Below, in pieces: positions 30,679 through 41,142 of a DNA stretch of 64,000 nt; the stretch's first letter is position 1; the number at the start of each line of letters is the position of its first letter. The DNA lies in the NCBI RefSeq assembly GCF_030687835.1, contig NZ_CP117449.1, forward strand, positions 5,456,001 through 5,520,000. Reading direction: 5' to 3'. The notes beneath the pieces were generated by a model that saw only the letters and a program-made list of their open reading frames with translations, was not told the DNA's origin and searched no databases. Origin of the DNA: Pseudomonas hefeiensis. Lineage in GTDB: Bacteria > Pseudomonadota > Gammaproteobacteria > Pseudomonadales > Pseudomonadaceae. Both the position numbers and the translations under genes were made by a program.

Positions 30679-32343
30679 TCAGGCCAGTTTCTTGTGCCGC
30701 ACGCGGTGCGGCTGAGCAGCGGCTTCACCCAGGCGTTTCTTGCGATCGGCCTCGTACTCGGTGTAGTTGCCTTCGAAGAACACCGCTTGCGAGTCGTCTT
30801 CGTACGCCAGGATGTGGGTCGCCACGCGGTCGAGGAACCACCGGTCGTGGGAGATCACAATCGCTGCGCCCGGGAAGTCCAGCAGGGCTTCTTCCAGGGA
30901 GCGCAGGGTTTCGACGTCGAGGTCGTTGGACGGTTCGTCGAGCAACAGGACGTTGCCACCCTCCTTCAAGGTTAACGCCAGGTGCAAGCGACCGCGTTCA
31001 CCACCGGACAAGTCCTTGACGAACTTCTGCTGGTCGCCGCCCTTGAAGTTGAAGCGCCCCACATACGTGCGCGACGGAATTTCATAGTTGCCAATGCGGA
31101 TCTGGTCGGAACCGTCAGATATCTGCTGGAACACGGTCTTGCTGCCGTCCAGGTCTTCGCGACTCTGGTCGACGCAGGCCAGTTGCACGGTTTCGCCGAT
31201 TTCGATGCTGCCCGAATCCGGTGTTTCCTTGCCCATCAGCATGCGGAACAGCGTGGATTTACCCGCACCGTTACCACCGATCACACCGACAATGGCGCCT
31301 TTTGGCATGGCGAACGACAGGTTGTCGATCAGCACACGGTCGCCGTAGCCCTTGGTGACGTTCTTGAATTCGATGACCTTGTCACCCAGGCGCGGGCCGG
31401 CCGGGATGTAGATCTCGTTGGTTTCACTGCGCTTCTGGAATTCCTGGGACTGCATTTCCTCGAAGCGTTGCAGACGGGCCTTGGATTTGGACTGGCGGGC
31501 CTTGGCGCCTTTGCGCACCCATTCCAGTTCTTCCTTCATGGCTTTTTCATGGGCCGACTGCTGCTTGGATTCCTGGGCCAGACGATCGGACTTGGCTTCG
31601 AGCCAGCCCGAGTAGTTGCCTTCGTAAGGAATACCCGCGCCGCGGTCCAGTTCCAGGATCCAGCCGGCAACGTTGTCCAGGAAGTAACGGTCGTGCGTGA
31701 TCGCGACCACGGTGCCCGGGAAATCGTGCAGGAAGTGTTCGAGCCAGGCGACAGAATCGGCGTCCAGGTGGTTGGTCGGTTCGTCGAGCAACAGCATGTC
31801 CGGCGCCGACAACAGCAGGCGGCACAGGGCCACGCGGCGCTTTTCACCACCGGACAGGACTTCGACCTTGGCATCCCACGCGGGCAGGCGCAGCGCATCG
31901 GCGGCGACTTCCAGCTGGCGATCCAGGTTATGGCCATCACTGGCTTGCAGGATCGCTTCGAGCTTGGCCTGTTCGGCGGCCAGCTTGTCGAAGTCGGCGT
32001 CCGGTTCGGCGTAGGCAGCGTAGACCTCGTCCAGGCGCGCCTGGGCATCCTTGATCACGCTGACGGCCTCCTCGACCACTTCACGTACGGTCTTGGTCGG
32101 ATCCAGCTGAGGCTCTTGAGGCAGGTAGCCGATGTTCAGGTCCGGCATCGGACGGGCTTCACCGTCGAATTCGTTGTCGACACCGGCCATGATTTTCAGC
32201 AGCGTGGACTTACCCGAGCCGTTGAGGCCCAACACCCCGATCTTGGCGCCGGGGAAGAACGAGAGCGAAATGTTTTTCAGGATTTCCCGCTTCGGCGGAA
32301 CAACTTTGCTCAGCCGATGCATGGTGAAGACGTATTGAGCCAT
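30679..32343 (-). CDS. ettA: Energy-dependent translational throttle protein EttA (ABC-F)
   Basis: 554 residues from the ATG at 32341-32343 (M-A-Q-Y-V-F-T-M). Two ABC ATPase domains in tandem, each with a Walker A (G-L-N-G-S-G-K-S-T; G-G-N-G-A-G-K-S-T), a signature (L-S-G-G-E-K-R; L-S-G-G-E-R-G) and a Walker B (L-L-L-D-E-P-T-N; L-L-L-D-E-P-S-N). There are no membrane segments, so it is not a transporter. EttA binds the ribosomal E site and gates initiation according to energy state. Position matches PA4595. Confidence 0.95.
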   Translation of the reverse strand: MAQYVFTMHRLSKVVPPKREILKNISLSFFPGAKIGVLGLNGSGKSTLLKIMAGVDNEFDGEARPMPDLNIGYLPQEPQLDPTKTVREVVEEAVSVIKDAQARLDEVYAAYAEPDADFDKLAAEQAKLEAILQASDGHNLDRQLEVAADALRLPAWDAKVEVLSGGEKRRVALCRLLLSAPDMLLLDEPTNHLDADSVAWLEHFLHDFPGTVVAITHDRYFLDNVAGWILELDRGAGIPYEGNYSGWLEAKSDRLAQESKQQSAHEKAMKEELEWVRKGAKARQSKSKARLQRFEEMQSQEFQKRSETNEIYIPAGPRLGDKVIEFKNVTKGYGDRVLIDNLSFAMPKGAIVGVIGGNGAGKSTLFRMLMGKETPDSGSIEIGETVQLACVDQSREDLDGSKTVFQQISDGSDQIRIGNYEIPSRTYVGRFNFKGGDQQKFVKDLSGGERGRLHLALTLKEGGNVLLLDEPSNDLDVETLRSLEEALLDFPGAAIVISHDRWFLDRVATHILAYEDDSQAVFFEGNYTEYEADRKKRLGEAAAQPHRVRHKKLA

Positions 32344-32613
32344 GGTGAACCTAGCGTCAGTGACAGGTGAAAAGAACGGGCCAGGCCATGCGCGGCGCCG
32401 GCGCTTGACGGTGATCAATGCCGGCGGGCAGATAAAGCCTGGGGATCGGAGCTTGCGCGCTCTTGTTTGACCGGCAAAGCTACCTCAACCATCGGTCAAG
32501 GTCCAGCCACCAAAGGCTGGCACTTTGCCACAAGTCAAGGCATGCTAGCCGCCCTTTGGGCGTCCGGCTTATAGTGCACGTCGCGCCAGTCCAGCAAACT
32601 GCAGGATTACAGC

Positions 32614-35600
32614 TTGTCCAACGTCACGCCGACCCTGTCCCCACGCGCACCGACTGCTGCGAACGGCTCGCCCCTGCGCGGGACATTGAAGGGCGCGCTG
32701 GCCACCTTGGTGCTGTTGTTACTCGGGCTGCTCTTCTGGCAGTTGCTTGACCAATTACACGAAACCCAGCAGCAACAGCGCCAGTACACCATCGATTACA
32801 CCGCCGACCTGGCCGCCCAAGTCAGCCTGAACATGGCCTTGAATGCGCAAATCGCCCTCAACCTGCTACCGATCATCGAACAACCGCAGAGCGCCGACGA
32901 GCAGCAGGCTCTGCTGCGCAAACTCCAGCAATCGTTGCCCGAGCTACGCAGCCTGGCGTTGCTGAGTCCTTCCGGCCGGGTGCTCAGCGACAGTGATCCC
33001 GCCAGCCACGATGCCGATTATCTGGTGGACCTGGTACGGCGCAGTCATGCTCAAGCGCACTATTTCAGCAATGCCGAGGACGGCTCCGTGGTGCATCTGT
33101 TATTGCACCAGGCCGCCGGCAGCAGCCGCGGCTATTGGGCCCTGCGCCTGACCCCAACCTTCTTCTCGACCCTGACCAAGCAGGCCGATACCGGCATGCG
33201 CCCACTGTGGCTGGTGGAAAACCGGCTCAACCAGCAAATCATCAGTCGGGACGAAAGCCTGCCCTCGGCCCATCCTACCCGGCTGTCCCCAGATGATCTG
33301 AGCAACACCGTGCTGACCGTGCCCCTGAGCAGCAGCGACTGGCAACTGCGTGGGCTGTTCGACCGGCGTCAGGTGCTCGAACAACTGCTCCCGGCCTTCA
33401 TCGGCAAATGCCTGCTGGGCCTGGCGTTTTCGTTGCTGCCGGTGATCGCGCTCCTGAACATGCGTCGGCGTCAGCGCCAGTTGCACGAGGGCCGTCGGCG
33501 CTACCAGGATATTTTCGAAGGCACTGGCGTCGCGCTCTGCGTGCTTGACCTGTCGAGCCTCAAGGCGTTTTTTGAAAGGGCCGGTTTGCACAACGGCGAC
33601 CAGTTGCGCGCCTGGATGGCCATCCCTCACCAGCTTGAACAACTGCAGCAGGAAGTTCACGTCACCGAAGTCAATCAGATGGCGTTGAAGCTGCTCAATG
33701 TCACCTCCTGCGAACGGGCCTGGCAACTGCTGGTCGGCAATGCAGCCCCGGATAACAATCCCGTGGGTTCGAAACTGCTCGAAGCGCTGCTCGACCAGCA
33801 CAAGCAGTTGGAGCTGGAGATCAAGCTGCAGGACGCCCATGGCCGTGACCAGCATCTGTGGCTGGTGCTGCGTCTGCCGGAAAAACAGCAGGACTACAAC
33901 GCCGTCATCCTGAGCATCAGCGACATCACCAGCCGCAAGCTGATCGAACTCTCGCTGCTCGAGCGCGAAGGCTTCTGGTCCGACGTGGTGCGCACCGTGC
34001 CGGATCATCTCTATGTGCAAGACGTGATCAGCCAGCGGATGATCTTCAGCAACCATCACCTGGGGCAGACCCTGGGGTACGACCGCACCGAACTGCACCA
34101 GATGGGCGAATATTTCTGGGAAATCCTGCTGCACAGCGAAGACGCCGACCACTATCACAACTTGCGCCAGGAGCAACGGCGGGCCGGGTATGCGCAACTG
34201 CTGCAATGCCAGTTGCGCTTTCGTCATCGCAACGGCAAATGGCGGCGCTTCGACATTCGCGAACAAGCGCTGGCCCGGGACCGGCACGATCAGGTGACGC
34301 GTATCATCGGTGTGGCCAAGGACATCACCGAACAGATCGAAGCCAGCGAATCGCTGCGTGACAGCGAACAACGCTACCGGATGCTCGCCGAAAGCATCAG
34401 CGACGTGATTTTTTCCACCAACAGCAAACTCTCGCTCAATTACGTCAGCCCCTCGGTGCAAGCGGTGCTGGGCTACAGCGCTGACTGGATATTCCAGAAC
34501 GGCTGGCAATCGACCATCGCCAATCCGCAACAACTGACCGGTATCTATACCTTGATGGATCGGGTCAGCAAAGCCCTCGACAAGCCCGAGCAACTGGCCG
34601 AGTTGCGCAACCAGATGCAGACCCAGCTGTTTCTGTTCGATTGCCTGCGCGCCGACGGGCGCAAGATCCCCATCGAGCTGCGGCTGGTACTGGTGTGGGA
34701 TGACCTCGGCGCGTTCGAAGGGGTGCTGGGCGTGGGTCGCGATATCAGCCAGCAAAGACGCGCCGAAAAAGACCTGCGCATGGCCGCCACGGTCTTCGAA
34801 CATTCGACCTCGGCGATTCTGATCACCGACCCGGCCGGTTACATTGTCCAGGCCAACGAAGCCTTCAGTCGCGTCAGCGGTTATGCCGTGTCACAAGTGC
34901 TGGACCAGTTGCCCAACATGTTGACCGTCGACGAACAGCAGGAAGCCCACCTGCGTTACGTGCTCAAGCAGTTACAGCAACACAGCACCTGGGAAGGCGA
35001 AGTCTGGCTCAAGCGCCGCAATGGCGAGCATTACCCGGCCTGGGTCGGCATCACGGCGGTGCTGGACGATGAAGGCGACCTGGCCAGCTACGTGTGCTTT
35101 TTCAGCGACATCAGCGAACGCAAGGCCAGCGAACAACGCATCCATCGCCTGGCCTACTACGACGCCCTGACCCACCTGCCCAACCGCACGTTGTTCCAGG
35201 ATCGCCTGCACACCGCGCTGCAATCGGCCGAGCGGCAGAAAAACTGGGTCGTGCTGATGTTCCTCGACCTGGACCGTTTCAAGCCGATCAACGACTCGCT
35301 GGGCCACGCCGCGGGCGACCGGATGCTCAAGGAAATGGCCACGCGGTTGCTCGGGTGCGTGGCCGACGATGACACCGTGGCGCGCATGGGCGGTGACGAA
35401 TTCACCCTGCTGCTGCAACCGCGCTCCAGCCGCGAAATGGCGCTGAACCGGGCGATCAACGTGGCCGAGCAGATCCTCGCCAGCCTGGTCCGACCGTTCG
35501 TACTGGAAGGTCGGGAGTTCTTTGTCACCGCCAGTATTGGTATCGCCCTCAGCCCCCAGGACGGCAACGAACTGAGTCAGTTGATGAAGAACGCCGACAC

Positions 35601-36462
35601 GGCCATGTATCACGCCAAGGAACGCGGCAAGAACAACTTCCAGTTCTACCAGGCCGACATGAACGCCAGCGCCCTGGAACGGCTGGAGCTGGAGAGCGAC
35701 TTGCGCCATGCTCTGGAGCAGAACGAGTTCGTGCTGTATTACCAGCCACAGTTCAGCGGCGACGGCAAACGCCTGACCGGCGCCGAAGCCTTGTTGCGCT
35801 GGCGCCATCCGCGACGCGGGCTGGTGCCGCCGGGGGACTTTATCCCGGTACTCGAAGAACTCGGGTTGGTGGTGGACGTCGGCGACTGGGTCATCAGCGA
35901 AGCCTGTCGGCAGCTCAAGACCTGGCATCAGGCCAAGGTTCGGGTGCCGAAAGTCTCGGTCAACATTTCAGCCCGGCAGTTCTCCGACGGCCAGCTTGGC
36001 ACGCGAATCGCCAACATCTTGCGTGGCACCGGTCTGCCGCCGGCCTGCCTGGAGCTGGAACTGACCGAAAGTATCCTGATGCGCGAGGTCAGCGAGGCGA
36101 TGCAGATCCTGGCCGGGCTGAAAAACCTGGGCCTGAGCATTGCTGTGGATGACTTCGGTACCGGTTATTCGTCCCTCAATTACCTCAAGCAATTTCCCAT
36201 CGATGTGCTGAAAATCGACCGCACCTTCGTCGATGGTCTGCCCTCCGGCGAGCAGGACGCCCAGATCGCCCGGGCGATCATCGCCATGGCCCACAGCCTC
36301 AACCTGGCGGTGATCGCCGAAGGGGTCGAAACCCACGAACAACTCGATTTCCTGCGCGAACATGGCTGCGACGAAGTCCAGGGCTACCTGTTCGGCCGCC
36401 CGATGCCGGCCAACCGGTTTGAAGCGCAGTTCAGCAATGATGCGTTGTTCATGCTCGACTGA
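32614..36462 (+). CDS. morA: MorA-like membrane GGDEF/EAL c-di-GMP regulator with PAS domains
   Basis: 1282 residues, TTG start with AGGA upstream. TM1 at about residues 26-47, a periplasmic sensor region to about 260, TM2 at about 262-283, then four PAS-type domains (about 294-450, 455-580, 585-715, 720-840). The GGDEF domain has an intact G-G-D-E-F at about 926-930. The EAL domain has E-A-L-L-R-W at about 1059 and the downstream D-D-F-G-T-G-Y-S and E-G-V-E-T motifs. Both cyclase and phosphodiesterase activities therefore look possible. MorA controls flagellar and biofilm traits in pseudomonads. Located directly upstream of glyA, as PA4601 is. Confidence 0.9.
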   Translation: MSNVTPTLSPRAPTAANGSPLRGTLKGALATLVLLLLGLLFWQLLDQLHETQQQQRQYTIDYTADLAAQVSLNMALNAQIALNLLPIIEQPQSADEQQALLRKLQQSLPELRSLALLSPSGRVLSDSDPASHDADYLVDLVRRSHAQAHYFSNAEDGSVVHLLLHQAAGSSRGYWALRLTPTFFSTLTKQADTGMRPLWLVENRLNQQIISRDESLPSAHPTRLSPDDLSNTVLTVPLSSSDWQLRGLFDRRQVLEQLLPAFIGKCLLGLAFSLLPVIALLNMRRRQRQLHEGRRRYQDIFEGTGVALCVLDLSSLKAFFERAGLHNGDQLRAWMAIPHQLEQLQQEVHVTEVNQMALKLLNVTSCERAWQLLVGNAAPDNNPVGSKLLEALLDQHKQLELEIKLQDAHGRDQHLWLVLRLPEKQQDYNAVILSISDITSRKLIELSLLEREGFWSDVVRTVPDHLYVQDVISQRMIFSNHHLGQTLGYDRTELHQMGEYFWEILLHSEDADHYHNLRQEQRRAGYAQLLQCQLRFRHRNGKWRRFDIREQALARDRHDQVTRIIGVAKDITEQIEASESLRDSEQRYRMLAESISDVIFSTNSKLSLNYVSPSVQAVLGYSADWIFQNGWQSTIANPQQLTGIYTLMDRVSKALDKPEQLAELRNQMQTQLFLFDCLRADGRKIPIELRLVLVWDDLGAFEGVLGVGRDISQQRRAEKDLRMAATVFEHSTSAILITDPAGYIVQANEAFSRVSGYAVSQVLDQLPNMLTVDEQQEAHLRYVLKQLQQHSTWEGEVWLKRRNGEHYPAWVGITAVLDDEGDLASYVCFFSDISERKASEQRIHRLAYYDALTHLPNRTLFQDRLHTALQSAERQKNWVVLMFLDLDRFKPINDSLGHAAGDRMLKEMATRLLGCVADDDTVARMGGDEFTLLLQPRSSREMALNRAINVAEQILASLVRPFVLEGREFFVTASIGIALSPQDGNELSQLMKNADTAMYHAKERGKNNFQFYQADMNASALERLELESDLRHALEQNEFVLYYQPQFSGDGKRLTGAEALLRWRHPRRGLVPPGDFIPVLEELGLVVDVGDWVISEACRQLKTWHQAKVRVPKVSVNISARQFSDGQLGTRIANILRGTGLPPACLELELTESILMREVSEAMQILAGLKNLGLSIAVDDFGTGYSSLNYLKQFPIDVLKIDRTFVDGLPSGEQDAQIARAIIAMAHSLNLAVIAEGVETHEQLDFLREHGCDEVQGYLFGRPMPANRFEAQFSNDALFMLD

Positions 36463-36486
36463 AGCCTTGTACTATCCGGGCCGGCC

Positions 36487-36638
36487 TCTCGCGGGCAAGC
36501 CTTGCTCCCACAGGGGCATGCAGACATCTGTGGAAGGGTAAGCTTGCTCCCCACAGGGGCATGCAGGCTTCTGTGGAAAAGGCTTGCTCCCACAGGGGAA
36601 CGCAGGCTTCTGTGGGAGCAAGGCTTGCCCGCGATGAG
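36487..36638. repeat. REP array with several degenerate copies between morA and glyA
   Basis: Four head-and-tail copies of the REP head occur in about 150 bases: one CGCGGGCAAGCCTTGCTCCC, two internal fragments spaced by CAGGGGCATGCAG-like units of about 50 bases, and one inverted TGTGGGAGCAAGGCTTGCCC. The internal repeats suggest local duplication. Confidence 0.8.
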
Positions 36639-36766
36639 GCCAGTACAGGCAACGCCCCTCTTGCGTGAATCCCATTCGTCCGTGACATGACGTCCTTTCA
36701 TATGCCTTCCAAAACCGGTTGGGTTAGAATGCCCCCCTTTTCTGCCCCCGATCCTTGAGGACCGCC

Positions 36767-38020
36767 ATGTTCAGCCGTGATTTGACTATTGCCAAGTACG
36801 ACGCCGATCTCTTTGCCGCCATGGAGCAAGAAGCTCAGCGCCAGGAAGAGCACATTGAGCTGATCGCTTCGGAAAACTACACCAGCCCCGCGGTGATGGA
36901 AGCTCAAGGCTCGGTGCTGACCAACAAGTACGCCGAAGGCTATCCGGGCAAGCGCTACTATGGTGGTTGCGAGTTCGTCGACGTGGTCGAGCAACTGGCC
37001 ATCGACCGCGCCAAGGAACTGTTTGGCGCCGATTACGCCAACGTCCAGCCCCACGCAGGCTCCCAAGCCAACGCCGCCGTCTATCTGGCGCTGCTATCGG
37101 CCGGTGACACCATTCTGGGCATGAGCCTGGCCCACGGCGGTCACCTGACCCACGGCGCCAGCGTTTCGTCTTCGGGCAAGCTTTACAACGCCATCCAGTA
37201 CGGCATCGACGGCAACGGCCTGATCGACTACGACGAAGTCGAGCGCCTGGCGCTCGAGCACAAGCCGAAAATGATCGTGGCCGGTTTCTCTGCCTACTCG
37301 CAGATCCTCGACTTCCCGCGTTTTCGCGAAATCGCCGACAAGGTCGGTGCCTACCTGTTCGTGGACATGGCGCACGTTGCAGGCCTGGTTGCCGCTGGCG
37401 TCTACCCGAACCCGGTGCCATTCGCCGACGTCGTCACCACCACCACCCACAAGACCCTGCGTGGTCCACGGGGCGGCCTGATCCTGGCTCGTGCCAATGC
37501 CGACATCGAGAAGAAGCTCAACTCCGCGGTATTCCCGGGCGCCCAGGGCGGCCCGCTGGAACACGTGATCGCAGCCAAGGCGATCTGCTTCAAGGAAGCG
37601 CTGCAGCCTGAGTTCAAGGCCTACCAGCAACAAGTGGTGAAAAACGCCAAGGCCATGGCCGGCGTGTTCATCGAGCGTGGCTTCGACGTCGTGTCCGGCG
37701 GGACCGAGAACCACCTGTTCCTGCTGTCGCTGATCAAGCAGGACATCTCCGGCAAAGATGCCGACGCAGCGTTGGGCAAGGCGTTCATCACCGTGAACAA
37801 GAACTCGGTGCCAAACGACCCACGCTCCCCGTTCGTCACCTCCGGCCTGCGCTTCGGCACCCCGGCCGTCACCACTCGCGGCTTCAAGGAAACCGAGTGC
37901 AAGGAACTGGCTGGCTGGATCTGCGACATTCTGGCGGACCTGAACAACGAGGCGGTGATTGACGCTGTTCGTGAGAAGGTCAAGGCGATCTGCAAAAAGC
38001 TGCCGGTATACGGCGCTTAA
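36767..38020 (+). CDS. glyA: Serine hydroxymethyltransferase
   Basis: 417 residues, starting at ATG 36767 (M-F-S-R-D-L-T). PLP lysine lies in [14 protein letters not shown]. It interconverts serine and glycine with tetrahydrofolate, feeding one-carbon units. TAGAAT at 36725 is a plausible -10. A terminator hairpin follows the stop. Pseudomonas genomes carry several glyA paralogues; the position next to morA matches PA4602 (glyA3). Confidence 0.95.
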   Translation: MFSRDLTIAKYDADLFAAMEQEAQRQEEHIELIASENYTSPAVMEAQGSVLTNKYAEGYPGKRYYGGCEFVDVVEQLAIDRAKELFGADYANVQPHAGSQANAAVYLALLSAGDTILGMSLAHGGHLTHGASVSSSGKLYNAIQYGIDGNGLIDYDEVERLALEHKPKMIVAGFSAYSQILDFPRFREIADKVGAYLFVDMAHVAGLVAAGVYPNPVPFADVVTTTTHKTLRGPRGGLILARANADIEKKLNSAVFPGAQGGPLEHVIAAKAICFKEALQPEFKAYQQQVVKNAKAMAGVFIERGFDVVSGGTENHLFLLSLIKQDISGKDADAALGKAFITVNKNSVPNDPRSPFVTSGLRFGTPAVTTRGFKETECKELAGWICDILADLNNEAVIDAVREKVKAICKKLPVYGA

Positions 38021-38040
38021 TCAGCCCGCTAAACCTCAGT

Positions 38041-38075
38041 AAAAAAGGCCTCCATTGAAAGATGGGGGCCTTTTT
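38041..38075 (+). terminator. Rho-independent terminator of glyA
   Basis: AAAAAAGGCC on the left pairs with GGCCTTTTT on the right around a 17-base loop region with further weak pairing; begins 21 bases after the glyA stop. Confidence 0.85.
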
Positions 38076-38216
38076 CATGGGCGTAAACAACGCCCCCAAA
38101 CAACCCAACCCCACACTTATATAATCTCCTGCAATACACACAACACCACCGACAGCCGATAAATCAATAACATCCATAACGGCACACTTCATAAACCCAA
38201 CGAGGAGTCGAATCAC

Positions 38217-38747
38217 ATGGACCGTGATCAATCTTTTAACGCAACACTTCGAATGTTTGACCGCCACGTCAATCTGCTTGAAATACTTCATGGCAAACCC
38301 GCGATGGCCACCGTGAGTTTATTCAGCGGTGGCTTCTTTACCGGCCGTCCCCAAACCCATGACCATTCCAGCCTGCTCGGCATGCGCCCGAAAGGCCAGA
38401 ACCTCTCCGCCACCCCATTAAAATTGCATTTTCGCCATACCAACGACGGCTACAGCCTGGTCATTAAAAACACGGGGGAACATGACAACAAACTTATCGG
38501 TAAACGCTGGCTTGAGGTTCTGGGCGCACAGGATTCAGGCACGGATGATCCGATGTTCTTTACCCTCGTTGATCATCAGAACAACGCCATCACCCTGAAG
38601 AACATTTTCACTCCCCATTTACCGGTCTCGCTCATGACAGAAAACAAAAAACATATAGGTGGATTGAAAGTACGAGGCTCGCCTTATATTTATCTCGCCG
38701 AGACAGAAGAAAAGTCAAAAGTGACGTTCATCCTGAGTGTACTTTAA
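38217..38747 (+). CDS. Unknown protein, AT-rich orphan gene
   Basis: 176 residues, ATG 38217 with GAGGAG upstream. No signal peptide, no membrane segment, one Trp-containing core (K-R-W-L-E-V-L). From about residue 30 onward the sequence alternates hydrophobic and polar residues (S-L-V-I-K-N-T-G; F-F-T-L-V-D-H-Q; I-Y-L-A-E-T-E), suggesting an all-beta fold of repeated strand pairs, but I recognise no family. GC content is visibly below the neighbouring genes. It stands alone between glyA and the symporter, so probably acquired. No function assigned. Confidence 0.7.
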   Translation: MDRDQSFNATLRMFDRHVNLLEILHGKPAMATVSLFSGGFFTGRPQTHDHSSLLGMRPKGQNLSATPLKLHFRHTNDGYSLVIKNTGEHDNKLIGKRWLEVLGAQDSGTDDPMFFTLVDHQNNAITLKNIFTPHLPVSLMTENKKHIGGLKVRGSPYIYLAETEEKSKVTFILSVL

Positions 38748-38765
38748 AGAACATATCGATGACTT

Positions 38766-38794
38766 TGTGGCGAGGGGACTGATCCCTCGCCACA
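38766..38794. repeat. REP-like hairpin after the orphan gene
   Basis: TGTGGCGAGGG pairs with CCCTCGCCACA across 7 bases. It sits 19 bases after the stop of the 176-residue orphan gene and could mark its transcript end. Confidence 0.65.
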
Positions 38795-39042
38795 GGGTGC
38801 TGTGGCGCACGACTTGCCACCGACAATTTTTTTTCACCGCAACAAACGGCTCAAGCACAAGGGTTCCGCCTCAACAGGTAAGACCGGTCATGCCAAATGT
38901 CTGCAAATCAGCTTGCACAGCACCAAAAACCGCGCCTAGACTGCGCCTGCACTGGACAAACCGGTAAGACCACAATAATGAAGTCCTGACGCCAACAGCT
39001 CTACTGACGGCGAAAACGGACACCGAACCAGGAATCCCTCCC

Positions 39043-40356
39043 ATGCTCAAATGGTGCTCGCGTTCGATCTTCCTTCAAGTTGTCCTCGGATTGGTGCTCG
39101 GCATCGTCTGTGGGCTGACCCTTCCCGAATACTCCGCACAGCTCAAACCCCTCGGCGACGGTTTTATCAAGCTAATCAAGATGCTCATCGGCCTGATCGT
39201 GTTCTGCGTGGTGGTCAGCGGTATCTCCGGTGCCGGAGACCTCAAGAAGGTCGGGCGCATCGGCCTCAAGTCGGTTATCTACTTCGAAGTCCTTACCACC
39301 ATCGCGCTGGTCATCGGTCTGGTGCTTGCCTTCAGCACCGGCATCGGCAGTGGCGCGAACATCCATCTGGAACAGCTTTCCAGCGCAGACATGGGCGATA
39401 TCGCTCAGCGTGGCGAGCACCTGGTCACCACCACCCAGTTCCTCATGAACCTGATCCCGACCTCGGTGCTCGGGGCCTTCGCTGAAAACAACATTCTGCA
39501 AGTGCTGCTGTTCTCCGTGCTGTTTGGCAGCGCGCTGAACCTGGTGGGCGATGCCGCGTCCGGTATCTCGCGGCTGATCAACGAACTGAGCCACGTGATC
39601 TTTCGCATCATGGGCATGATCGTGCGTCTGGCCCCCATTGGTGTCTTCGGGGCCATCGCCTTCACCACCAGCAAATATGGCCTGGACTCACTGCAACACC
39701 TGGGCAGCCTCGTGGGCCTGTTCTACCTCACCTGCATCGCCTTCGTTGCGCTGATCCTCGGCCTGGTGATGCGTGCCTCGGGCCTGCCAATGTTGCCGTT
39801 TCTCAAATACCTGCGTGAAGAGCTGCTTATCGTGCTCGGCACGGCCTCATCCGACGCCGTGCTGCCACAGATCATGCGCAAGCTTGAACATCTGGGGATC
39901 GGCAGTTCCACCGTCGGTCTGGTCATTCCGACCGGTTACTCGTTCAACCTGGACGGTTTTTCGATCTACCTGACCCTGGCGATTGTGTTCATTGCCAACG
40001 CCACCGGCACGCCTCTGGCGATGAGTGATTTGCTGACCATCCTGCTGGTGTCACTGATCACCTCCAAGGGCGCCCATGGAATTCCCGGATCGGCGCTGGT
40101 GATCCTGGCTGCCACACTGACGGCGGTCCCGGCAATCCCGGTGGTTGGCCTGGTACTGGTACTGGCCGTGGATTGGTTCATGGGCATCGGCCGAGCCCTG
40201 ACCAACCTGATTGGTAACTGTGTGGCCACCGTGGCGATTGCCCGCTGGGAAAAAGACATCGATGTCCCTCGGGCGCGCAAGGTACTGTCCGGTCAACAAG
40301 GTTATGCCTTCCAATCCAGGAAACCGGTGGGCACTGCCCATCAGCAACAATTCTGA
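39043..40356 (+). CDS. Dicarboxylate/amino acid:cation symporter (DctA/GltP family)
   Basis: 437 residues, about eight membrane segments plus two re-entrant loops. Family marks are visible: T-A-S-S-D-A-V-L-P in the first hairpin loop and P-T-G-Y-S-F-N-L-D-G in TM7. Members import C4-dicarboxylates or acidic amino acids with H+ or Na+. The cargo cannot be told from sequence alone. Two FCD-type GntR regulators follow on the same strand, suggesting control by an organic acid ligand. Confidence 0.88.
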   Translation: MLKWCSRSIFLQVVLGLVLGIVCGLTLPEYSAQLKPLGDGFIKLIKMLIGLIVFCVVVSGISGAGDLKKVGRIGLKSVIYFEVLTTIALVIGLVLAFSTGIGSGANIHLEQLSSADMGDIAQRGEHLVTTTQFLMNLIPTSVLGAFAENNILQVLLFSVLFGSALNLVGDAASGISRLINELSHVIFRIMGMIVRLAPIGVFGAIAFTTSKYGLDSLQHLGSLVGLFYLTCIAFVALILGLVMRASGLPMLPFLKYLREELLIVLGTASSDAVLPQIMRKLEHLGIGSSTVGLVIPTGYSFNLDGFSIYLTLAIVFIANATGTPLAMSDLLTILLVSLITSKGAHGIPGSALVILAATLTAVPAIPVVGLVLVLAVDWFMGIGRALTNLIGNCVATVAIARWEKDIDVPRARKVLSGQQGYAFQSRKPVGTAHQQQF

Positions 40357-40415
40357 AGGACTGCGGTGCCGGCCCGCGAACCGGCACCGCCTGATTGATT
40401 TTCGAGGAGTAACAA

Positions 40416-41120
40416 GTGATCAGTTCATCAACCGTCGTCAACTCCGTGGTGGAGAAACTACGTGCCGCCCTCGCCCGGGGCCAATGGCGCTCGGGCGACA
40501 TGCTGCCCGGCCAACGGGAACTGGCCGAGCAATTGGGCATCAGCCGACCAAGCCTGCGTGAAGCGGTGATTGTCCTGGAAACCCTGGGGCTGGTGCGTTC
40601 GATGCCCGGCAAGGGTGTCGTGGTGCTGGAGGCCAACTTCGCCGACACCGCCAGTGAAGGCAGCGCCATGGCTGGCGCGAGTCTGGAGGACGTGCTGCAA
40701 CTGCGCTACACCCTGGAGCCTTTCATCGTCGGCCTGGTGGCACAGTCCATCAGTAGCAAGGAGGTCGGCCAGTTGCGCCTGACGCTCATGGACATGCGCG
40801 AAGCGTTGGAGGCCAGCGACAGCGACGCCTGCGCCAACGCCTACATCGCCTTCCACGAAGAGCTGTTTGCCTTGACGTCCAACCCGATTTTTCAAAACGT
40901 GGTCCAGCAGACCAGCAACGCTCTCAAGCAAAGCGCCGATGTGTTGCGCAATTCACCCCAGCACCTGGCCGAACGCCTGGAGGAAAACGAAGCTGTGGTG
41001 CGCGCCATCCGCGGCAAGAACAGCGCCCAGGCCAGCAGCGAAATGCGCCGGCATATTCTCAGGGAAGGCCAGCGCATGGGCATCGAACTGAATATCCCGG
41101 ACGACAACCTCGGCACTTGA
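40416..41120 (+). CDS. GntR family regulator with FCD domain
   Basis: 234 residues, GTG start behind GAGGAGT. N-terminal winged helix (about residues 5-70, L-A-E-Q-L-G-I-S-R-P-S-L-R-E-A) and a C-terminal FCD ligand-binding helical domain (from about 90). FCD GntR proteins bind operators as dimers and respond to organic acids or sugars. It is 60 bases after the symporter gene, a likely regulator of it. Confidence 0.9.
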   Translation: MISSSTVVNSVVEKLRAALARGQWRSGDMLPGQRELAEQLGISRPSLREAVIVLETLGLVRSMPGKGVVVLEANFADTASEGSAMAGASLEDVLQLRYTLEPFIVGLVAQSISSKEVGQLRLTLMDMREALEASDSDACANAYIAFHEELFALTSNPIFQNVVQQTSNALKQSADVLRNSPQHLAERLEENEAVVRAIRGKNSAQASSEMRRHILREGQRMGIELNIPDDNLGT

Positions 41121-41142
41121 GCCACGGCCTGCGGAGACTGCC

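Noticed and set aside
30679..32343. A lantibiotic immunity or export ABC transporter beside lanM
   Set aside because: The protein is EttA: two ATPase domains, no membrane segments, no peptidase domain, and its position is conserved in strains without lanM.
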